Part shown: in pieces, positions 10,701-20,863 of the stretch
How positions within the stretch are numbered: the stretch's first letter is position 1
Layout of the letters: each line of letters opens with the position of its first letter
DNA from: Bacteroidota bacterium
GTDB lineage: Bacteria; Bacteroidota; Bacteroidia; CAILMK01; JACPUW01
Direction of reading: 5' to 3'
Length of the DNA: 64,000 bases
Assembly (NCBI GenBank): GCA_016192035.1
Contig: JACPUW010000038.1
Coordinates: forward strand, 32,127 to 96,126
Notes under the pieces: model-generated
Database searches by the model: none
Seen by the model: the letters and a program-made list of their open reading frames with translations, nothing else
Told to the model about the DNA's origin: nothing
Translations under genes and position numbers: made by a program

Positions 10701-11990
10701 CACGAATTCAAGGATTTCCCAGATCACAGGATCCTTTCTGTCAACAATCTTGCGGGCAGATTTTACTGTTTTGACAATGCCTCTTTCAATGAGCTTACGG
10801 ATAATGAACGGCTTAAACAACTCGGCGGCCATATACTTGGGTACTCCGCACTCATTGAGTTTAAGCTGTGGGCCACCCACAATAACCGAACGGCCAGAAT
10901 AGTCCACGCGCTTACCAAGGAGGTTTTGCCTAAATCGCCCCTGCTTGCCCTTAAGCATGTCAGACAGGGATTTGAGCGGTCGGTTGTTTTCTGTTTTTAC
11001 CGCACTTACCCTCCTGGTATTGTCAAACAAGGAGTCAACCGCCTCCTGTAGCATCCGCTTTTCGTTTCGCAGGATAACCTCAGGAGCCTTGATCTCCATT
11101 AAACGCTTGAGCCTGTTATTCCTAATGATTACACGCCTGTAAAGGTCGTTGAGGTCAGAAGATGCAAACCTGCCGCCATCCAATGGCACCAAAGGCCGCA
11201 GTTCGGGTGGGATGACAGGTAAAACCTTCATGATCATCCACTCTGGCCTATTTTCAAATTTCTTGTTGGCCGAGCGGAAGGATTCAATGACCTTAAGCCG
11301 CTTTAGCGCCTCGTTCTTTCGCTGTTGTGATGTTTCAGAGAACGCCTTGGCACGCAGGGAGTATGACAGCTCATCGAGATTGAGCCTCTCCAGAAGGGCG
11401 TGCAGCGCTTCACCGCCCATCTTGGCAATAAACTTATTTGGATCGTTTTCATCCAACAAATGGTTTTCCTTTGGCAAGGAATCCATAATGTCAAGGTACT
11501 CTTCTTCGGTGAGGAAGTCGAGGTAAGTCACGCCATCTTCCTCCTTAATGCCCGGCTGGATAACTACATACCTCTCATAATAAATAATGAGTTCCAGTTT
11601 TTTGGTAGGCAAACCTATGAGATAGCCAATTTTATTTGGGAGTGACTTAAAGTACCAAATATGCGCCACTGGCACCACAAGGTTTACATGGCCAAGCCTG
11701 TCCCTGCGCACGCGTTTTTCGGTGACTTCCACGCCACAGCGATCGCACACAATGCCTTTATATCTAATTCTCTTGTACTTACCACAGTGGCATTCATAAT
11801 CCTTGACCGGGCCAAAGATCCGCTCACAGAAAAGGCCTCCCATTTCGGGCTTGAATGTCCTGTAGTTGATGGTTTCAGGCTTATTTACTTCGCCATATGA
11901 CCAATCGATGATTTCTTCGGGCGATGCCAAACCAATTGATATGGTTTCGAAATCGCTGGTAAGTTGTACGCGCTCTTTTTTAAATGACAT
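7707..11990 (-). CDS. rpoC: DNA-directed RNA polymerase beta' subunit
   Basis: 1427 residues. The N-terminal zinc site ([21 protein letters not shown]), the catalytic [12 protein letters not shown] motif whose three aspartates chelate the active-site magnesium, the trigger-loop region ([19 protein letters not shown]) and the second zinc cluster ([13 protein letters not shown]) are all intact. It forms the active centre with RpoB. It begins 15 bases after rpoB and is co-transcribed with it and with the DUF3467 gene. Confidence 0.98.
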   Translation of the reverse strand: MSFKKERVQLTSDFETISIGLASPEEIIDWSYGEVNKPETINYRTFKPEMGGLFCERIFGPVKDYECHCGKYKRIRYKGIVCDRCGVEVTEKRVRRDRLGHVNLVVPVAHIWYFKSLPNKIGYLIGLPTKKLELIIYYERYVVIQPGIKEEDGVTYLDFLTEEEYLDIMDSLPKENHLLDENDPNKFIAKMGGEALHALLERLNLDELSYSLRAKAFSETSQQRKNEALKRLKVIESFRSANKKFENRPEWMIMKVLPVIPPELRPLVPLDGGRFASSDLNDLYRRVIIRNNRLKRLMEIKAPEVILRNEKRMLQEAVDSLFDNTRRVSAVKTENNRPLKSLSDMLKGKQGRFRQNLLGKRVDYSGRSVIVGGPQLKLNECGVPKYMAAELFKPFIIRKLIERGIVKTVKSARKIVDRKDPVIWEILEFVIKGHPVLLNRAPTLHRLGIQSFQPKLVEGKAIQLHPLVCTGFNADFDGDQMAIHLPIGHGAILEAQLLMLSSHNILSPANGSPIVVPSQDMVLGLYYITKGRRSIPEYPAIGEGMKFYSSEEVLIAFNHGVVGLHTYIHVKVMARNEQGQLEKQMIETTVGRVIFNQQVPAEVGYINELLTKKSIRKIIGDIFKWAGLAKTAKFLDDIKELGFHYAFKGGLSFSLSDVEIPAQKFTLIDEAQAEVDEIWENYNQGFITNNERYNQVIDIWTRITNRVTDHLMRQLAADKQGFNSVYMMLDSGARGSKEQIRQLGGMRGLMAKPRKNVGGGGGGIIENPILANFKEGLSVLEYFISTHGARKGLADTALKTADAGYLTRRLHDVAQDVIVSEKDCGTLRGIITTTLKDNEEVVESLYDRILGRTSLHDVFHPITEELLVGAGEEITEDVAQTIEDSPIEEVEIRSVLTCETRRGVCVKCYGRNLSTGRMVTQGEAVGVIAAQSIGEPGTQLTLRTFHVGGVASQIASESQIVAKFDGKIEFENIEVVDRTSDDGAIKRLVMSRAGEVRIIDPEKKVVLATNNIPYGSILEAFGRKSIKKGELIASWDPYNAVILAHAAGRIEYDNIIENVTFREESDEQTGHKEKVIVESRDKRRIPTLKLMSPDGMMLKEYNLPVGAHIVVNDSEKVDEGRTIAKIPRMMTKTKDITGGLPRVTELFEARNPSNPAIISEIDGIIAFGGIKRGNREIVVESKEGDKKKYLVPLSKHILVQENDYVRAGDQLSDGAVSPMDILKIKGPFAVQQYIIDGIQEVYRLQGVKINDKHIETIVGQMMQKVEIVNPGDTKFLEGTAVDKFDAIEENNWIFDKMVVVEGGDSNDLKPGMIVSNRQLREVNSQLKRKDMKLVEAREAIPATVMPMLQGITRASLGTKSFLSAASFQETTKVLNEAAISGKTDYLLGLKENVIVGHRIPAGTGIRKFEKNIVGSKDEYEELLVITK

Positions 11991-12005
11991 GTTTGATCTT
12001 GAGAA

Positions 12006-15000
12006 TTAGTCTAATCGGATACTAAGTGCCAATCCCTTAAGTTCGTTTAGAAGCACATTGAACGATTCGGGAATGCCTGGTTTGGGCATCACGTCGCCTT
12101 TTACAATGGCTTCATACGTTTTAGCCCGTCCCACTATGTCGTCGGACTTGATGGTGAGGACCTCTTGGAGTATGTGTGATGCGCCAAAAGCCTCCAGTGC
12201 CCACACCTCCATTTCACCAAACCGCTGTCCACCAAACTGCGACTTACCGCCGAGTGGTTGCTGTGTGATAAGGGAGTAAGGGCCTATGGACCTTGCGTGC
12301 ATCTTATCGTCCACCATGTGGGATAGCTTAATCATGTATATGTACCCCACGGTGGTTTTTTGGTGGAACCGTTCGCCGGTAAGGCCATCAAAGAGGTAGG
12401 TGCTGCCGTTTTTGGGCAACTCTGCCTTGTTCATATAGTCATCAATCTCCTCATCGGTGGCCCCGTCAAAAATGGGTGTGGCAAAGCGTACGCCCAATTT
12501 CTTGCCGGCCCAGCCCAATATGGTTTCATAGAGCTGCCCCAGGTTCATACGTGAAGGCACGCCCAATGGGTTAAGGCATATGTCAACCGGGGTACCGTCT
12601 TCCAAGAACGGCATGTCCTCTACCGGTACAATCTTGGCCACGATACCCTTGTTACCGTGACGTCCCGCCATTTTATCGCCCACCTTGAGCTTACGCTTAG
12701 CGGCTACATATACCTTGGCGAGCTTGAGCACGCCAGTGGGTAGGTCGTCGCCAATGGTAATGGTGAAATGTTCCCGCTTGTACCGCCCCAATTCTTCGTG
12801 CACCTTGCGCTTATAGTTGGCAATCACGCGCCTCACAAGGTCGTTCTTGGCCGCATCATTGGTCCAGTCTGTTGGGTTTATCAAATTGAAATCCAACTCC
12901 ATGAGTGTTTTTACGGAGAACCTCGCACCCTTGGGTATCTTTTCTCCTTTATACACGTCAAAAACTCCTTGTGATGTTTTGCCCTCCATGATGATAAGGA
13001 GTTTGTCCACCAGTCTCTCCTTGAGGATAGACAGGTTTCCCTGGTGTGTATTATCCAGTTTCTGAAGCAGGGCTTTGTCCTTGTCTTTGCTGGACTTGTC
13101 CTTCTTGGCCCTGGCAAATAGCTTCTTGTCAATTACGGTACCTTTTCCTGAAGGCGGCATGCGTAGGGACACGTCTTTGACATCGCCCGCCTTTTCACCA
13201 AATATGGCGCGCAGCAATTTTTCTTCAGGGGTTGGCTCGCTTTCGCCCTTAGGGGTGATTTTGCCAATGATGATGTCGCCTTCGGCCACTTCAGCACCTA
13301 CCCTTATCAAACCATTCTCATCCAGGTCTTTGGTAGCATCTTCACTTACGTTGGGAATGTCGTTTGTAAACTCCTCTACCCCCCGTTTTGTATCGCGCAC
13401 ATCTTGTTCAAACTCACTAATGTAGATAGATGTAAACACATCTTCTTTCACTATTCGCTCTGAGACCACAATACCGTCTTCAAAGTTGTACCCCTGCCAA
13501 GGCATGAAAGCCACCAATAGGTTTTTGCCCAGTGCCAGTTCGCCGCGCTCGGTGGCAAAACCGTCGCAAAGGATTTGGCCTTGGCTAACCCTTTCATTTT
13601 TTCTGACAATGGGCTTTAGGTTGATGCAGGAGTTTTGGTTGGTCCTTCGGAACTTGGGCAGGTAGTATGTTTTGCTATCGCCGTCAAAGTCTATGAGTCG
13701 CTCCACATCCGTCCTATCATAGCAAATGACAATTTTGGTAGAATCCACAAATTCCACGTAGCCATCGCCTTCGGCTACTATCATCACGCGCGAATCTTTG
13801 GCCACCCGGCCTTCAATACCCGTTCCCACTATAGGAGCTTCAGGCCTTAGCAATGGCACTGCCTGTCTCTGCATGTTAGAACCCATCAAGGCACGGTTGG
13901 CGTCGTCGTGCTCAAGGAATGGAATAAGGGAGGCGGCAATGGATACAATTTGGTTGGGGCTCACATCCATATAGTGTACCTCTTCAGGCGACACCACAAT
14001 AAATTCCCCCCCGTGTCGGGCTTTTACCTTATCGTTTACAAAAGTCCCGTCCTTATTAATCAAGGCGTTGGCCTGGGCTATGATGTGTTCGTCTTCTTCT
14101 TCGGCACTTAGGTAGTCCACCGGAGCGTCAATAAGTACCTTACCGTTTTTCACCTTTCGGTAAGGGGTTTCAATAAAGCCCATTACGTTAATCTTGGCGT
14201 ACACGGCCAGCGATGAAATCAAACCGATATTGGGGCCTTCAGGCGTTTCAATGGTGCATAGACGGCCATAGTGGGTATAGTGTACGTCGCGCACCTCAAA
14301 TCCGGCACGTTCCCGCGAGAGTCCACCAGGGCCCAGGGCTGACATGCGCCTCTTATGCGTGGTTTCGGCCAAGGGGTTCATCCTATCCATAAACTGCGAC
14401 AACTGGTTGGTGCCGAAGAAGGAATTGATGACCGATGACAATGTCCTTGAGTTGATAAGGTCGGTAGGGGTAAATACCTCATTGTCGCGCACGTTCATGC
14501 GCTCCCTGATGGTACGTGCCATGCGCGACAGGCCCACGCCAAATTGGTTGTATAGCTGTTCGCCCACTGTGCGCACCCGTCGGTTGGACAGGTGGTCAAT
14601 GTCGTCTATATCGGCCTTGGCATTGCTGAGTTGTATCAGGTACTTAATGATACTGATAATGTCCTCATTGGTGAGGGTTCGATGGTCCATGTCAATCAGC
14701 AAACCCAATTTTTTGTTGAGCCTGTATCGTCCCACATCTCCCAGGTCGTAGCGCTTGTCGCTAAAGAACAAACGGTCAATGATTCCCCTGGCTGTTTCTT
14801 CGTCCGGTGGGTCAGCATTGCGCAACTGGCGGTATATATGTTCCAATGCTTCCTTTCCGGAGTTTGAAGGGTCTTTCTGCAAGGTGTTGTAGATGATGGC
14901 AAACTCATTTGAATTGGCATCGTCCTTGTGTAGGATGACCGATTTGACATTGGCCTCCAGTATTTCTTCTATATGCTTGTCTTCGAGAATGGTATCGCGT

Positions 15001-15812
15001 TCAAGGATAATTTCGTTCCTTTCAATTGAAACGACTTCGCCGGTATCTTCATCCACAAAGTCTTCAATCCATTTGCGCAGCACCCTGGCAGCCAGTTTTC
15101 GGCCTACTATGGCCTTGAGCTTTGATTTGGTGACCGATACCTCCTCGGCCAGGTTGAATATTTCGAGAATTTCTTTGTCAGATTCAAAACCAATGGCCCT
15201 AAACAGAGTGGTAACCGGGAATTTTTTTCGCCGGTCGATATACGCGAACATGACATTGTTCACATCGGTGGCAAATTCAATCCAGGAGCCCTTGAAAGGG
15301 ATAATCCTGGCGCTGTACAGCCTGGTGCCGTTGGTGTGGAAGCTCTGGCTAAAGAACACGCCGGGTGACCGGTGCAACTGGGAAACAATCACCCTTTCAG
15401 AACCATTGATTATGAAAGATCCACGCTCGGTCATGTAGGGGATGGTGCCCAAATACACGTCTTGCACAATGGTCTCGAACTCTTCATGTTCGGGGTCGGT
15501 ACAGTAAAGTTTGAGCCTAGCTTTAAGTGCTACCGAATAGGTGAGCCCACGGTCAATACATTCTTCTACATGGTATTTGGGCGGGTCAATGTAATAATCG
15601 ATAAACTCCAGCACGAAAAGGTTCCTGGCATCGGTGATGGGGAAGTTTTCGGCAAAAACATTGTATAAGCCTTCATTTACCCGCTCCTCGGGAGAGGTTT
15701 CCAGCTGAAGGAAGTCTTGAAATGACTTGATTTGAACATCTAAGAAATCGGGATACTCGATTGGGGATGTAAGCGATGCGAAGCTTATCCTGTTATGAAT
15801 TCCTCCTGCCAA
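12006..15812 (-). CDS. rpoB: DNA-directed RNA polymerase beta subunit
   Basis: 1268 residues, full length. The rifampicin-binding region reads [20 protein letters not shown] then MSALGPGGL, with Asp, His and Ser at the classical resistance positions, so it appears rifampicin-sensitive. The C-terminal [12 protein letters not shown] and [21 protein letters not shown] blocks contact the active site and beta'. Upstream, a strong hairpin (15857-15884) separates it from rplL, so expression relative to the ribosomal genes is probably set by attenuation. Confidence 0.98.
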   Translation of the reverse strand: MAGGIHNRISFASLTSPIEYPDFLDVQIKSFQDFLQLETSPEERVNEGLYNVFAENFPITDARNLFVLEFIDYYIDPPKYHVEECIDRGLTYSVALKARLKLYCTDPEHEEFETIVQDVYLGTIPYMTERGSFIINGSERVIVSQLHRSPGVFFSQSFHTNGTRLYSARIIPFKGSWIEFATDVNNVMFAYIDRRKKFPVTTLFRAIGFESDKEILEIFNLAEEVSVTKSKLKAIVGRKLAARVLRKWIEDFVDEDTGEVVSIERNEIILERDTILEDKHIEEILEANVKSVILHKDDANSNEFAIIYNTLQKDPSNSGKEALEHIYRQLRNADPPDEETARGIIDRLFFSDKRYDLGDVGRYRLNKKLGLLIDMDHRTLTNEDIISIIKYLIQLSNAKADIDDIDHLSNRRVRTVGEQLYNQFGVGLSRMARTIRERMNVRDNEVFTPTDLINSRTLSSVINSFFGTNQLSQFMDRMNPLAETTHKRRMSALGPGGLSRERAGFEVRDVHYTHYGRLCTIETPEGPNIGLISSLAVYAKINVMGFIETPYRKVKNGKVLIDAPVDYLSAEEEDEHIIAQANALINKDGTFVNDKVKARHGGEFIVVSPEEVHYMDVSPNQIVSIAASLIPFLEHDDANRALMGSNMQRQAVPLLRPEAPIVGTGIEGRVAKDSRVMIVAEGDGYVEFVDSTKIVICYDRTDVERLIDFDGDSKTYYLPKFRRTNQNSCINLKPIVRKNERVSQGQILCDGFATERGELALGKNLLVAFMPWQGYNFEDGIVVSERIVKEDVFTSIYISEFEQDVRDTKRGVEEFTNDIPNVSEDATKDLDENGLIRVGAEVAEGDIIIGKITPKGESEPTPEEKLLRAIFGEKAGDVKDVSLRMPPSGKGTVIDKKLFARAKKDKSSKDKDKALLQKLDNTHQGNLSILKERLVDKLLIIMEGKTSQGVFDVYKGEKIPKGARFSVKTLMELDFNLINPTDWTNDAAKNDLVRRVIANYKRKVHEELGRYKREHFTITIGDDLPTGVLKLAKVYVAAKRKLKVGDKMAGRHGNKGIVAKIVPVEDMPFLEDGTPVDICLNPLGVPSRMNLGQLYETILGWAGKKLGVRFATPIFDGATDEEIDDYMNKAELPKNGSTYLFDGLTGERFHQKTTVGYIYMIKLSHMVDDKMHARSIGPYSLITQQPLGGKSQFGGQRFGEMEVWALEAFGASHILQEVLTIKSDDIVGRAKTYEAIVKGDVMPKPGIPESFNVLLNELKGLALSIRLD

Positions 15813-15856
15813 GTTTGTAGATTTAATGAAAAGAATAAAGAACTAAAAAAACGGAA

Positions 15857-15884
15857 AAACAGCCCCTTGGGTAAGGGGCTGTTT
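15857..15884 (-). terminator. attenuator/terminator hairpin between rplL and rpoB
   Basis: A perfect 12-bp stem (15857-15868 with 15873-15884; arm AAACAGCCCCTT) and a 4-base loop. Reading on the minus strand, the stem is followed by TTTTCC and then a longer T-run. It has the form of an intrinsic terminator for transcripts coming from rplL. Because rpoB has no obvious promoter of its own here, partial read-through (attenuation) is the likely role, as in the E. coli rplJL-rpoBC region. Confidence 0.8.
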
Positions 15885-15922
15885 GTATTCAGTTTACCGC
15901 ACTGAGGGCGGGTGACATAGCA

Positions 15923-16306
15923 CTATTTAACTTCCACTTCGGCTCCAGCCTCTTCCAGTTGTTGCTTGATGCTCTCGGCTTCCTCCTTGGGAATCCCGCC
16001 TTTGATAGACTTGGGAGCACCGTCAACAATGTCTTTAGCTTCTTTGAGCCCGAGACCGGTGATGTTTTTCACCACCTTCACAACGTTCAGCTTAGCACCG
16101 CCAGCACTTTTAAGAATTACCTCAAATTCGGTTTGTTCTTGAACCACTGGGGCACTGTCACCATCAGAAGGGCCGGCCATAACGGCTACCGGAGCGGCAG
16201 CAGCAGGCTCAATGCCGTATTCTTCTTTCAGGATCTTGGCCAATTCGTTGGCCTCTTTTACGGTTAGGTTAACCAGGCTTTCAGCTAATACCTTTAATTC
16301 AGCCAT
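15923..16306 (-). CDS. rplL: 50S ribosomal protein L7/L12 (bL12)
   Basis: 127 residues. N-terminal dimerisation domain (residues 1-32), an Ala/Pro-rich flexible hinge ([22 protein letters not shown]), then the factor-binding domain with [39 protein letters not shown]. bL12 forms the stalk that recruits EF-Tu and EF-G. It follows rplJ by 22 bases, in the standard rplJ-rplL pair, and is followed by the attenuator hairpin. Confidence 0.98.
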   Translation of the reverse strand: MAELKVLAESLVNLTVKEANELAKILKEEYGIEPAAAAPVAVMAGPSDGDSAPVVQEQTEFEVILKSAGGAKLNVVKVVKNITGLGLKEAKDIVDGAPKSIKGGIPKEEAESIKQQLEEAGAEVEVK

Positions 16307-16328
16307 TGTAAGATTGATTTATGATTAA

Positions 16329-16889
16329 TTAAGCAGCTTTTTTGTCTTTGTCTTTTGCAAGGTCAGCTAGTTTACCCTCTCCTTCCTGGCTAAGAATGCT
16401 GGCCAATTTTCCCGCCGGGGATTGTAAGGCAGCGATAACACGCTGCGCTGGAGATTGTAGGATGCCAATAATTTCGCCGAGGACTTCTTCCTTCGACTTG
16501 AGTTCCAGGACTTGGTTGAGCTTGTCGTCGCCCACAAACACAGACTCCTGAAGGTAGGCGGCCTTCAACAGAGGTTTGGGGTTGGTCCTTCTAAACTTCT
16601 TGATCAGCTCGGCAGGCGCCTTCATGTTGGAAGCTATCATGATAGACGACTCGCCCTTTAGCGCGTCAATAAGGCTAGAATCGGAAATGTTTAGGTGTTC
16701 AAGTGCCTTGACAATCAATTTGTTTTTGACAACTTGTAGGTACACTTCCCTTTCGTGACAAAACTTGCGCAGTTCGGTAGAATGCTTCACGGTCATGCCC
16801 CCTATATCGGCGACATAAAACGCGTTGTCATTCGCCGCGATGCGCGCGGCCAATTCCTGAACAATGGTGAGTTTGTCTTCTCTGTTCAT
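16329..16889 (-). CDS. rplJ: 50S ribosomal protein L10 (uL10)
   Basis: 186 residues. The MNREDKLTIVQELAARIAANDNAFYVADIGGMTV start and VKNKLIVKAL block are typical for uL10; the C-terminal helix that binds bL12 dimers ends in a lysine-rich tail (ADLAKDKDKKAA). uL10 anchors the stalk to 23S rRNA. It sits 29 bases after rplA and 22 bases before rplL. Confidence 0.96.
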   Translation of the reverse strand: MNREDKLTIVQELAARIAANDNAFYVADIGGMTVKHSTELRKFCHEREVYLQVVKNKLIVKALEHLNISDSSLIDALKGESSIMIASNMKAPAELIKKFRRTNPKPLLKAAYLQESVFVGDDKLNQVLELKSKEEVLGEIIGILQSPAQRVIAALQSPAGKLASILSQEGEGKLADLAKDKDKKAA

Positions 16890-16918
16890 ACAGAATTGTT
16901 TAATACCTCGGCAATAGG

Positions 16919-17614
16919 TTAAATGCCGGGGACGGTTTTTGAGTCTATCTTAATGCCAGGACTCATGGTGGAAGAAATGTGTAGGCTCCTAAAGTAGGCT
17001 CCCTTGGCGGCTGAAGGTTTCAGCCTATTTATGGTGTGTAACAGCTCAACAGCGTTTTCAAACAACTTATCTTGTGGGAAAGAAACCCTTCCGATGGTTG
17101 TGTTTATAATTCCGTATTTGTCCACTTTAAAGTCGATTTTACCAGCCTTTACTGAGGTCACGGCGTCTTTAATGTCGTCGGTCACGGTACCCGATTTGGG
17201 GTTCGGCATGAGTCCCCTTGGGCCAAGTATCCTGCCCAGCCTGCCAATTTTCGGCATGATGGAAGGCATGGTAATAATCACGTCCACGTCGGTCCAGCCA
17301 CCCTGTATCTTGTTGATATAATCATCCAGGCCCACGTAGTCGGCGCCGGCTTGGCGGGCTTCCTCTTCCTTATCGGGGGTTACCAATGCCAGCACAGACA
17401 CGGTCTTGCCAATGCCATGTGGCAGGGATACGGTACCGCGTACCATTTGGTTGGCTTTTTTGGGATCCACGCCCAAGCGTATGCTCAGGTCAACCGACGC
17501 GTCAAATTTGGTATAGGTAATTTCCTTTACCAATTTGGCTGAATCGAGAAGGGAATAGGATTTTTCCCTATCTATTTTGGCAATCGCCTCTTTTCTTTTC
17601 TTGGTGATAGACAT
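16919..17614 (-). CDS. rplA: 50S ribosomal protein L1 (uL1)
   Basis: 231 residues. The [32 protein letters not shown] block and the signature [21 protein letters not shown] identify uL1, which forms the mobile L1 stalk at the E site. In E. coli L1 represses the L11 operon by binding the mRNA leader; no matching leader site was recognised. It follows rplK with a 13-base gap. Confidence 0.98.
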   Translation of the reverse strand: MSITKKRKEAIAKIDREKSYSLLDSAKLVKEITYTKFDASVDLSIRLGVDPKKANQMVRGTVSLPHGIGKTVSVLALVTPDKEEEARQAGADYVGLDDYINKIQGGWTDVDVIITMPSIMPKIGRLGRILGPRGLMPNPKSGTVTDDIKDAVTSVKAGKIDFKVDKYGIINTTIGRVSFPQDKLFENAVELLHTINRLKPSAAKGAYFRSLHISSTMSPGIKIDSKTVPGI

Positions 17615-17627
17615 ATGGATGGATAGA

Positions 17628-18074
17628 TTAATTGTTGTCCCAAGGTGCGTTTCCGCTCACGGTAATGCCCATACTACGGGCGGTACCGGCTACCATGCGC
17701 ATGGCACTGGTGACGTTGTTGGTGTTGAGGTCAGGCATTTTTTCCTTGGCAATATCTTCTACCTGTTGCCAGGTAACCGAGGCTACCTTTTTTCGGTTGG
17801 GTTCGGCGGAGCCTTTTTTAGCCTTGGTCACTTCCATGAGCTGAATGGCCACGGGAGGTGTTTTAACAATAAACTCAAAAGACTTGTCGCTGTACACGGT
17901 AATTACTACGGGCAATATCTTGCCTGCGCGGTCTTGCGTGCGGGCATTGAACTGCTTACAGAATTCCATGATGTTCACACCCTTGGATCCAAGTGCAGGA
18001 CCGATGGGTGGAGATGGGTTGGCTGCCCCTCCTTTTACTTGGAGGCGGATAAAACCGGTAACTTCCTTGGCCAT
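17628..18074 (-). CDS. rplK: 50S ribosomal protein L11 (uL11)
   Basis: 148 residues, with the family block [31 protein letters not shown] and the PPVAIQL / [17 protein letters not shown] regions of the RNA-binding C-terminal domain. uL11 forms the GTPase-associated centre with 23S helices 43-44 and is the target of thiostrepton. Its start lies 1 base after the nusG stop, which indicates coupling. Confidence 0.98.
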   Translation of the reverse strand: MAKEVTGFIRLQVKGGAANPSPPIGPALGSKGVNIMEFCKQFNARTQDRAGKILPVVITVYSDKSFEFIVKTPPVAIQLMEVTKAKKGSAEPNRKKVASVTWQQVEDIAKEKMPDLNTNNVTSAMRMVAGTARSMGITVSGNAPWDNN

Positions 18075-18075
18075 A

Positions 18076-18660
18076 TTACTCTTTCTCTACTTGTATATAA
18101 TTCAATTCCAGTGGCGTTTTCCTGCCAAAAATCTTCACGATTACCTTGAGCTTTTTCTTCTCTTCGTTAATGCCTTCTATCACACCGATAAACCCTTGGA
18201 AGGGCCCTTCAATTACTTTTACCGATTCGCCCACCAAAAATGGCACTTCTACCACTCCCGATGTTTCGTTGAGCTCATCCACCTTGCCCAGGAACCGATC
18301 TACCTCTTCCTTTCGCATAGGCTTGGGGGCGTCATTGTTGGGAAGGAACTTGGAAACCCCGGTAATGGCGGTTACGGTAGTGATAACTTCCTTGCCATAG
18401 GCGGTAATTTCATACTTACCTTCCTTTTGGTGCTGGAGATAGGCTTCGATAAAAATGTACCCTGGGAAATAGTTGCGCTCCACAGTGACCTTTTTGCCTT
18501 TTCTGAGCTGGACTACCTTTTCTAGTGGTATAAGCACCTGCCCTACATACTGCCTAAGGTTCTCCCTGGTCAATTCGCTCTCAATGTAATTTTTGAGCTT
18601 CTTTTCCTGGCCAGAAACTGTTTTAAGGCTGTACCAGTGCATTTTGCTTTGATCTATCAT
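18076..18660 (-). CDS. nusG: transcription termination/antitermination protein NusG
   Basis: 194 residues. The NGN domain starts at [22 protein letters not shown] and contains the [10 protein letters not shown] motif; the C-terminal KOW motif is at [23 protein letters not shown]. NusG binds RNA polymerase through the beta' clamp helices and links it to Rho or to ribosomal S10. The first six residues (MIDQSK) precede the usual domain start, so an internal ATG at MHWYS is a possible alternative start. It lies 18 bases after secE. Confidence 0.97.
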   Translation of the reverse strand: MIDQSKMHWYSLKTVSGQEKKLKNYIESELTRENLRQYVGQVLIPLEKVVQLRKGKKVTVERNYFPGYIFIEAYLQHQKEGKYEITAYGKEVITTVTAITGVSKFLPNNDAPKPMRKEEVDRFLGKVDELNETSGVVEVPFLVGESVKVIEGPFQGFIGVIEGINEEKKKLKVIVKIFGRKTPLELNYIQVEKE

Positions 18661-18678
18661 CGGCGTTCAGTCAGCAGT

Positions 18679-18870
18679 CTAGAACAAGTCATACACTATC
18701 TTCATCAAAAACTCAAAAACCACATCCATACCAAAAACGAGGAGGGCAATGATTAAAGAGGCCACAAGGGTAACCACCGATGACTCTTGCAACTCGTCCC
18801 AAGAAGGCCAGGTAACCTTATGCCTTAGCTCGTCGAACGAGAGTTTTATGCTATCTATGACTTTGTTCAT
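18679..18870 (-). CDS. secE: preprotein translocase subunit SecE
   Basis: 63 residues from the ATG at 18868-18870 (MNKVIDSIKLSFDELRHKVTW). An in-frame GTG 21 bases further upstream would run into tRNA-Trp, so the ATG is preferred. The conserved amphipathic helix (ELRHKVTWPSWDELQ) precedes a single transmembrane segment (VVTLVASLIIALLVFGMDVVF), the minimal one-TM SecE form. It works in the SecYEG channel. The position between tRNA-Trp and nusG is conserved in Bacteroidota. Confidence 0.95.
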   Translation of the reverse strand: MNKVIDSIKLSFDELRHKVTWPSWDELQESSVVTLVASLIIALLVFGMDVVFEFLMKIVYDLF

Positions 18871-18888
18871 GTTTGATGGCGCGTTATG

Positions 18889-18961
18889 CACGGGTGGTAA
18901 GATTCGAACTCACGACCTTCGGTTTTGGAGACCACTGCTCTACCAGCTGAGCTACACCCGT
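18889..18961 (-). tRNA. tRNA-Trp (anticodon CCA)
   Basis: 73 nt, full cloverleaf: acceptor ACGGGTG paired with CACCCGT, discriminator G, D arm with AGCTGGTA loop, anticodon loop CTCCAAA, T loop TTCGAAT. The anticodon stem is weak: GTGGT against ACCGA gives a G-A mismatch at 27-43 and a G-U wobble at 28-42. CCA is not encoded. It lies between tuf and secE, and is probably cut out of that transcript. Confidence 0.93.
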
Positions 18962-18963
18962 GT

Positions 18964-18977
18964 ACCTTATATAAGGT
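18964..18977. repeat. 14-bp perfect palindrome between tuf and tRNA-Trp
   Basis: ACCTTATATAAGGT is a perfect palindrome occupying nearly the whole 21-base gap between the tuf stop codon and tRNA-Trp. In the transcript it could form a small hairpin guiding RNase processing of the tRNA 5' leader. It is too short and AT-rich to be a terminator. Function is inference. Confidence 0.4.
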
Positions 18978-18982
18978 GAGAA

Positions 18983-20170
18983 TTATTTCAGAATTTCGGT
19001 TACTTGTCCGGCACCTACGGTACGTCCACCTTCCCTTATGGCGAAACGAAGACCTTTTTCCATGGCAATGGGGGCTATCAGTTCCACGGTAATGGTGAGG
19101 TTATCACCGGGCATACACATTTCCACGCCTTCGGGCAAGGATATTTCGCCGGTAACGTCGGTGGTACGGAAATAGAACTGAGGGCGGTACTTGTTGAAGA
19201 ATGGGGTGTGTCGTCCACCTTCTTCCTTCTTTAGCACGTACACTTCGCCTTTAAAGGTGGTGTGCGGCGTTACCGATCCTGGCTTGGCAATCACCATGCC
19301 CCTCCTAATGGCATCTTTTTCGATACCCCTTAGCAAAAGGCCAACGTTATCACCGGCTTCTCCGCGGTCCAGCAGTTTCCTAAACATTTCCACACCGGTA
19401 CAAGTAGATGTAAGCGGTTGCTCCACGAAACCCAAGATTTGAACGGGGTCACCCACGTTCACCACACCACGCTCAATCCTACCCGTAGCCACGGTACCGC
19501 GTCCGGTAATTGAGAATACGTCTTCAACCGGCATGGCAAAAGGAAGGTCAATGGCACGGGGCGGCATTTCAATGTACTCGTCCACAGCTTGCATGAGTTC
19601 CATTACCTTTTCTACCCACATGGGCTCACCGTTTAGGGCACCCAGTGCAGAGCCTTGAATCACAGGCACATTGTCGCCGTCATATTCATAAAAAGAAAGG
19701 AGGTCACGGATTTCCATTTCCACCAATTCAAGAAGTTCAGGATCATCTACTGCATCTACCTTGTTCATAAACACCACCATGCGTGGTACACCTACCTGGC
19801 GGGCCAGCAGGATGTGCTCACGGGTTTGAGGCATGGGGCCGTCGGTAGAGGCCACCACTAGAATGGCACCGTCCATTTGGGCAGCACCTGTTACCATGTT
19901 CTTTACGTAGTCGGCGTGGCCAGGGCAGTCCACGTGGGCATAGTGTCGGTTTACCGTTTCGTATTCCACGTGTGCGGTGTTGATGGTAATACCCCTTTCT
20001 TTTTCTTCGGGGGCATTGTCAATGGAGTCAAAGCTCCTTGCTTGGGCCATACCCTTGTCGGCCAAAACTTTGGTTATGGCGGCCGTTAGGGTGGTCTTGC
20101 CGTGATCCACGTGCCCCAGTGTTCCAATATTTAAGTGAGGCTTGGATCTTTCAAATTTCTCTTTTGCCAT
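18983..20170 (-). CDS. tuf: elongation factor Tu
   Basis: 395 residues. GTPase motifs [19 protein letters not shown] and [12 protein letters not shown] are intact, followed by domains II and III ([37 protein letters not shown]). It delivers aminoacyl-tRNA to the ribosomal A site. It is placed after tRNA-Tyr, tRNA-Gly and tRNA-Thr and before tRNA-Trp-secE, similar to the E. coli tufB operon (thrU-tyrU-glyT-thrT-tufB). This is the only tuf copy in the window; the str operon lacks one. Confidence 0.98.
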   Translation of the reverse strand: MAKEKFERSKPHLNIGTLGHVDHGKTTLTAAITKVLADKGMAQARSFDSIDNAPEEKERGITINTAHVEYETVNRHYAHVDCPGHADYVKNMVTGAAQMDGAILVVASTDGPMPQTREHILLARQVGVPRMVVFMNKVDAVDDPELLELVEMEIRDLLSFYEYDGDNVPVIQGSALGALNGEPMWVEKVMELMQAVDEYIEMPPRAIDLPFAMPVEDVFSITGRGTVATGRIERGVVNVGDPVQILGFVEQPLTSTCTGVEMFRKLLDRGEAGDNVGLLLRGIEKDAIRRGMVIAKPGSVTPHTTFKGEVYVLKKEEGGRHTPFFNKYRPQFYFRTTDVTGEISLPEGVEMCMPGDNLTITVELIAPIAMEKGLRFAIREGGRTVGAGQVTEILK

Positions 20171-20220
20171 GACGTAGTGTAATTAAAGAATGAGTTTAGG
20201 TTATGAACTTGGTTAATCAG

Positions 20221-20292
<72 letters not shown>

Positions 20293-20299
20293 ATTGAGG

Positions 20300-20372
20300 A
20301 GCGGATGACGAGACTCGAACCCGCAACATTCAGCTTGGAAGGCTGATGCTCTACCAATTGAGCTACATCCGC
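20300..20372 (-). tRNA. tRNA-Gly (anticodon TCC)
   Basis: 73 nt: acceptor GCGGATG with CATCCGC, discriminator T, anticodon stem TCAGC/GCTGA with loop CTTCCAA, T arm GCGGG-TTCGAGT-CTCGT. Located 4 bases after tRNA-Tyr and 7 bases before tRNA-Thr, in the tRNA cluster preceding tuf. Confidence 0.96.
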
Positions 20373-20376
20373 GTGG

Positions 20377-20459
20377 TGGGGAGAGCAGGATTCGAACCTG
20401 CGAAGACGTACGTCAACGGATTTACAGTCCGGCCCATTTGACCGCTCTGGAATCTCCCC
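20377..20459 (-). tRNA. tRNA-Tyr (anticodon GTA)
   Basis: 83 nt class II tRNA: acceptor GGGGAGA with TCTCCCC, discriminator A, anticodon stem GGACT region with loop containing GTA, a long variable arm, T arm GCAGG-TTCGAAT-CCTGC. The three bases after the discriminator (complement at 20374-20376) are CCA, so the 3' CCA seems to be encoded, unlike the three other tRNAs here. First gene of the tRNA-tuf operon. Confidence 0.95.
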
Positions 20460-20509
20460 AAGGGTATATGTCAGTACTATAAAAGAACTATGCCTTAAAA
20501 AAAGGTCTG

Positions 20510-20517
20510 CAAAGATA
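20510..20517 (-). promoter_or_regulatory. Bacteroidota -7 promoter element of the tRNA-tuf operon
   Basis: Minus strand reads TATCTTTG, a full match to TAnnTTTG, about 50 bases upstream of tRNA-Tyr and in the 99-base gap after hpf. No -33 TTTG is apparent at the usual spacing, which lowers confidence. Confidence 0.55.
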
Positions 20518-20558
20518 TGTAATCCCAGCGTAAAATCTCCCTGACCTGTTGATATTTT

Positions 20559-20855
20559 TCAACTATGCTTTTCCTTGTACTTTTTAAGCTGTCGGCTCAT
20601 ATTGTCCACCGCAGGGTCTATGGCCTGGCCATAGGTCTCAGCTTGCTCCTTGCAAAAGAGGGTAGCCCCTTGTACATTGACCTTAATTTCAACTACTTGA
20701 ACCTTGTTGCTTTCTGAGTGTCCCTCTTCTGCTAGGAACACCACACAATCGATGATATGATCAAAATACCGCTCGAACTTGGAAACTTTTTTGGTAATCA
20801 GCGCTTTAAGTGTCTCATCTACTTCAAACTGGGTAGCATTGATTTCTGTTCTCAT
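20559..20855 (-). CDS. hpf: ribosome hibernation-promoting factor (short HPF / S30AE family)
   Basis: 98 residues, a stand-alone S30AE domain without the C-terminal dimerisation domain of long HPF. The pattern MRTEINATQFEVDETLKALITKKVSKFERYFD followed by KVQVVEIKVNVQGATLFCKEQAETYGQAIDPAVDNMSRQLKKYK matches the family. It would bind the 30S decoding region in stationary phase. It begins 8 bases after the xerC-type gene and is probably co-transcribed with rpsU and that recombinase. Confidence 0.93.
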   Translation of the reverse strand: MRTEINATQFEVDETLKALITKKVSKFERYFDHIIDCVVFLAEEGHSESNKVQVVEIKVNVQGATLFCKEQAETYGQAIDPAVDNMSRQLKKYKEKHS

Positions 20856-20863
20856 GGTCTTCT

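Noticed and set aside
12006..15812. Rifampicin-resistance variant in rpoB
   Set aside because: Asp, His and Ser at the classical resistance positions are all present.
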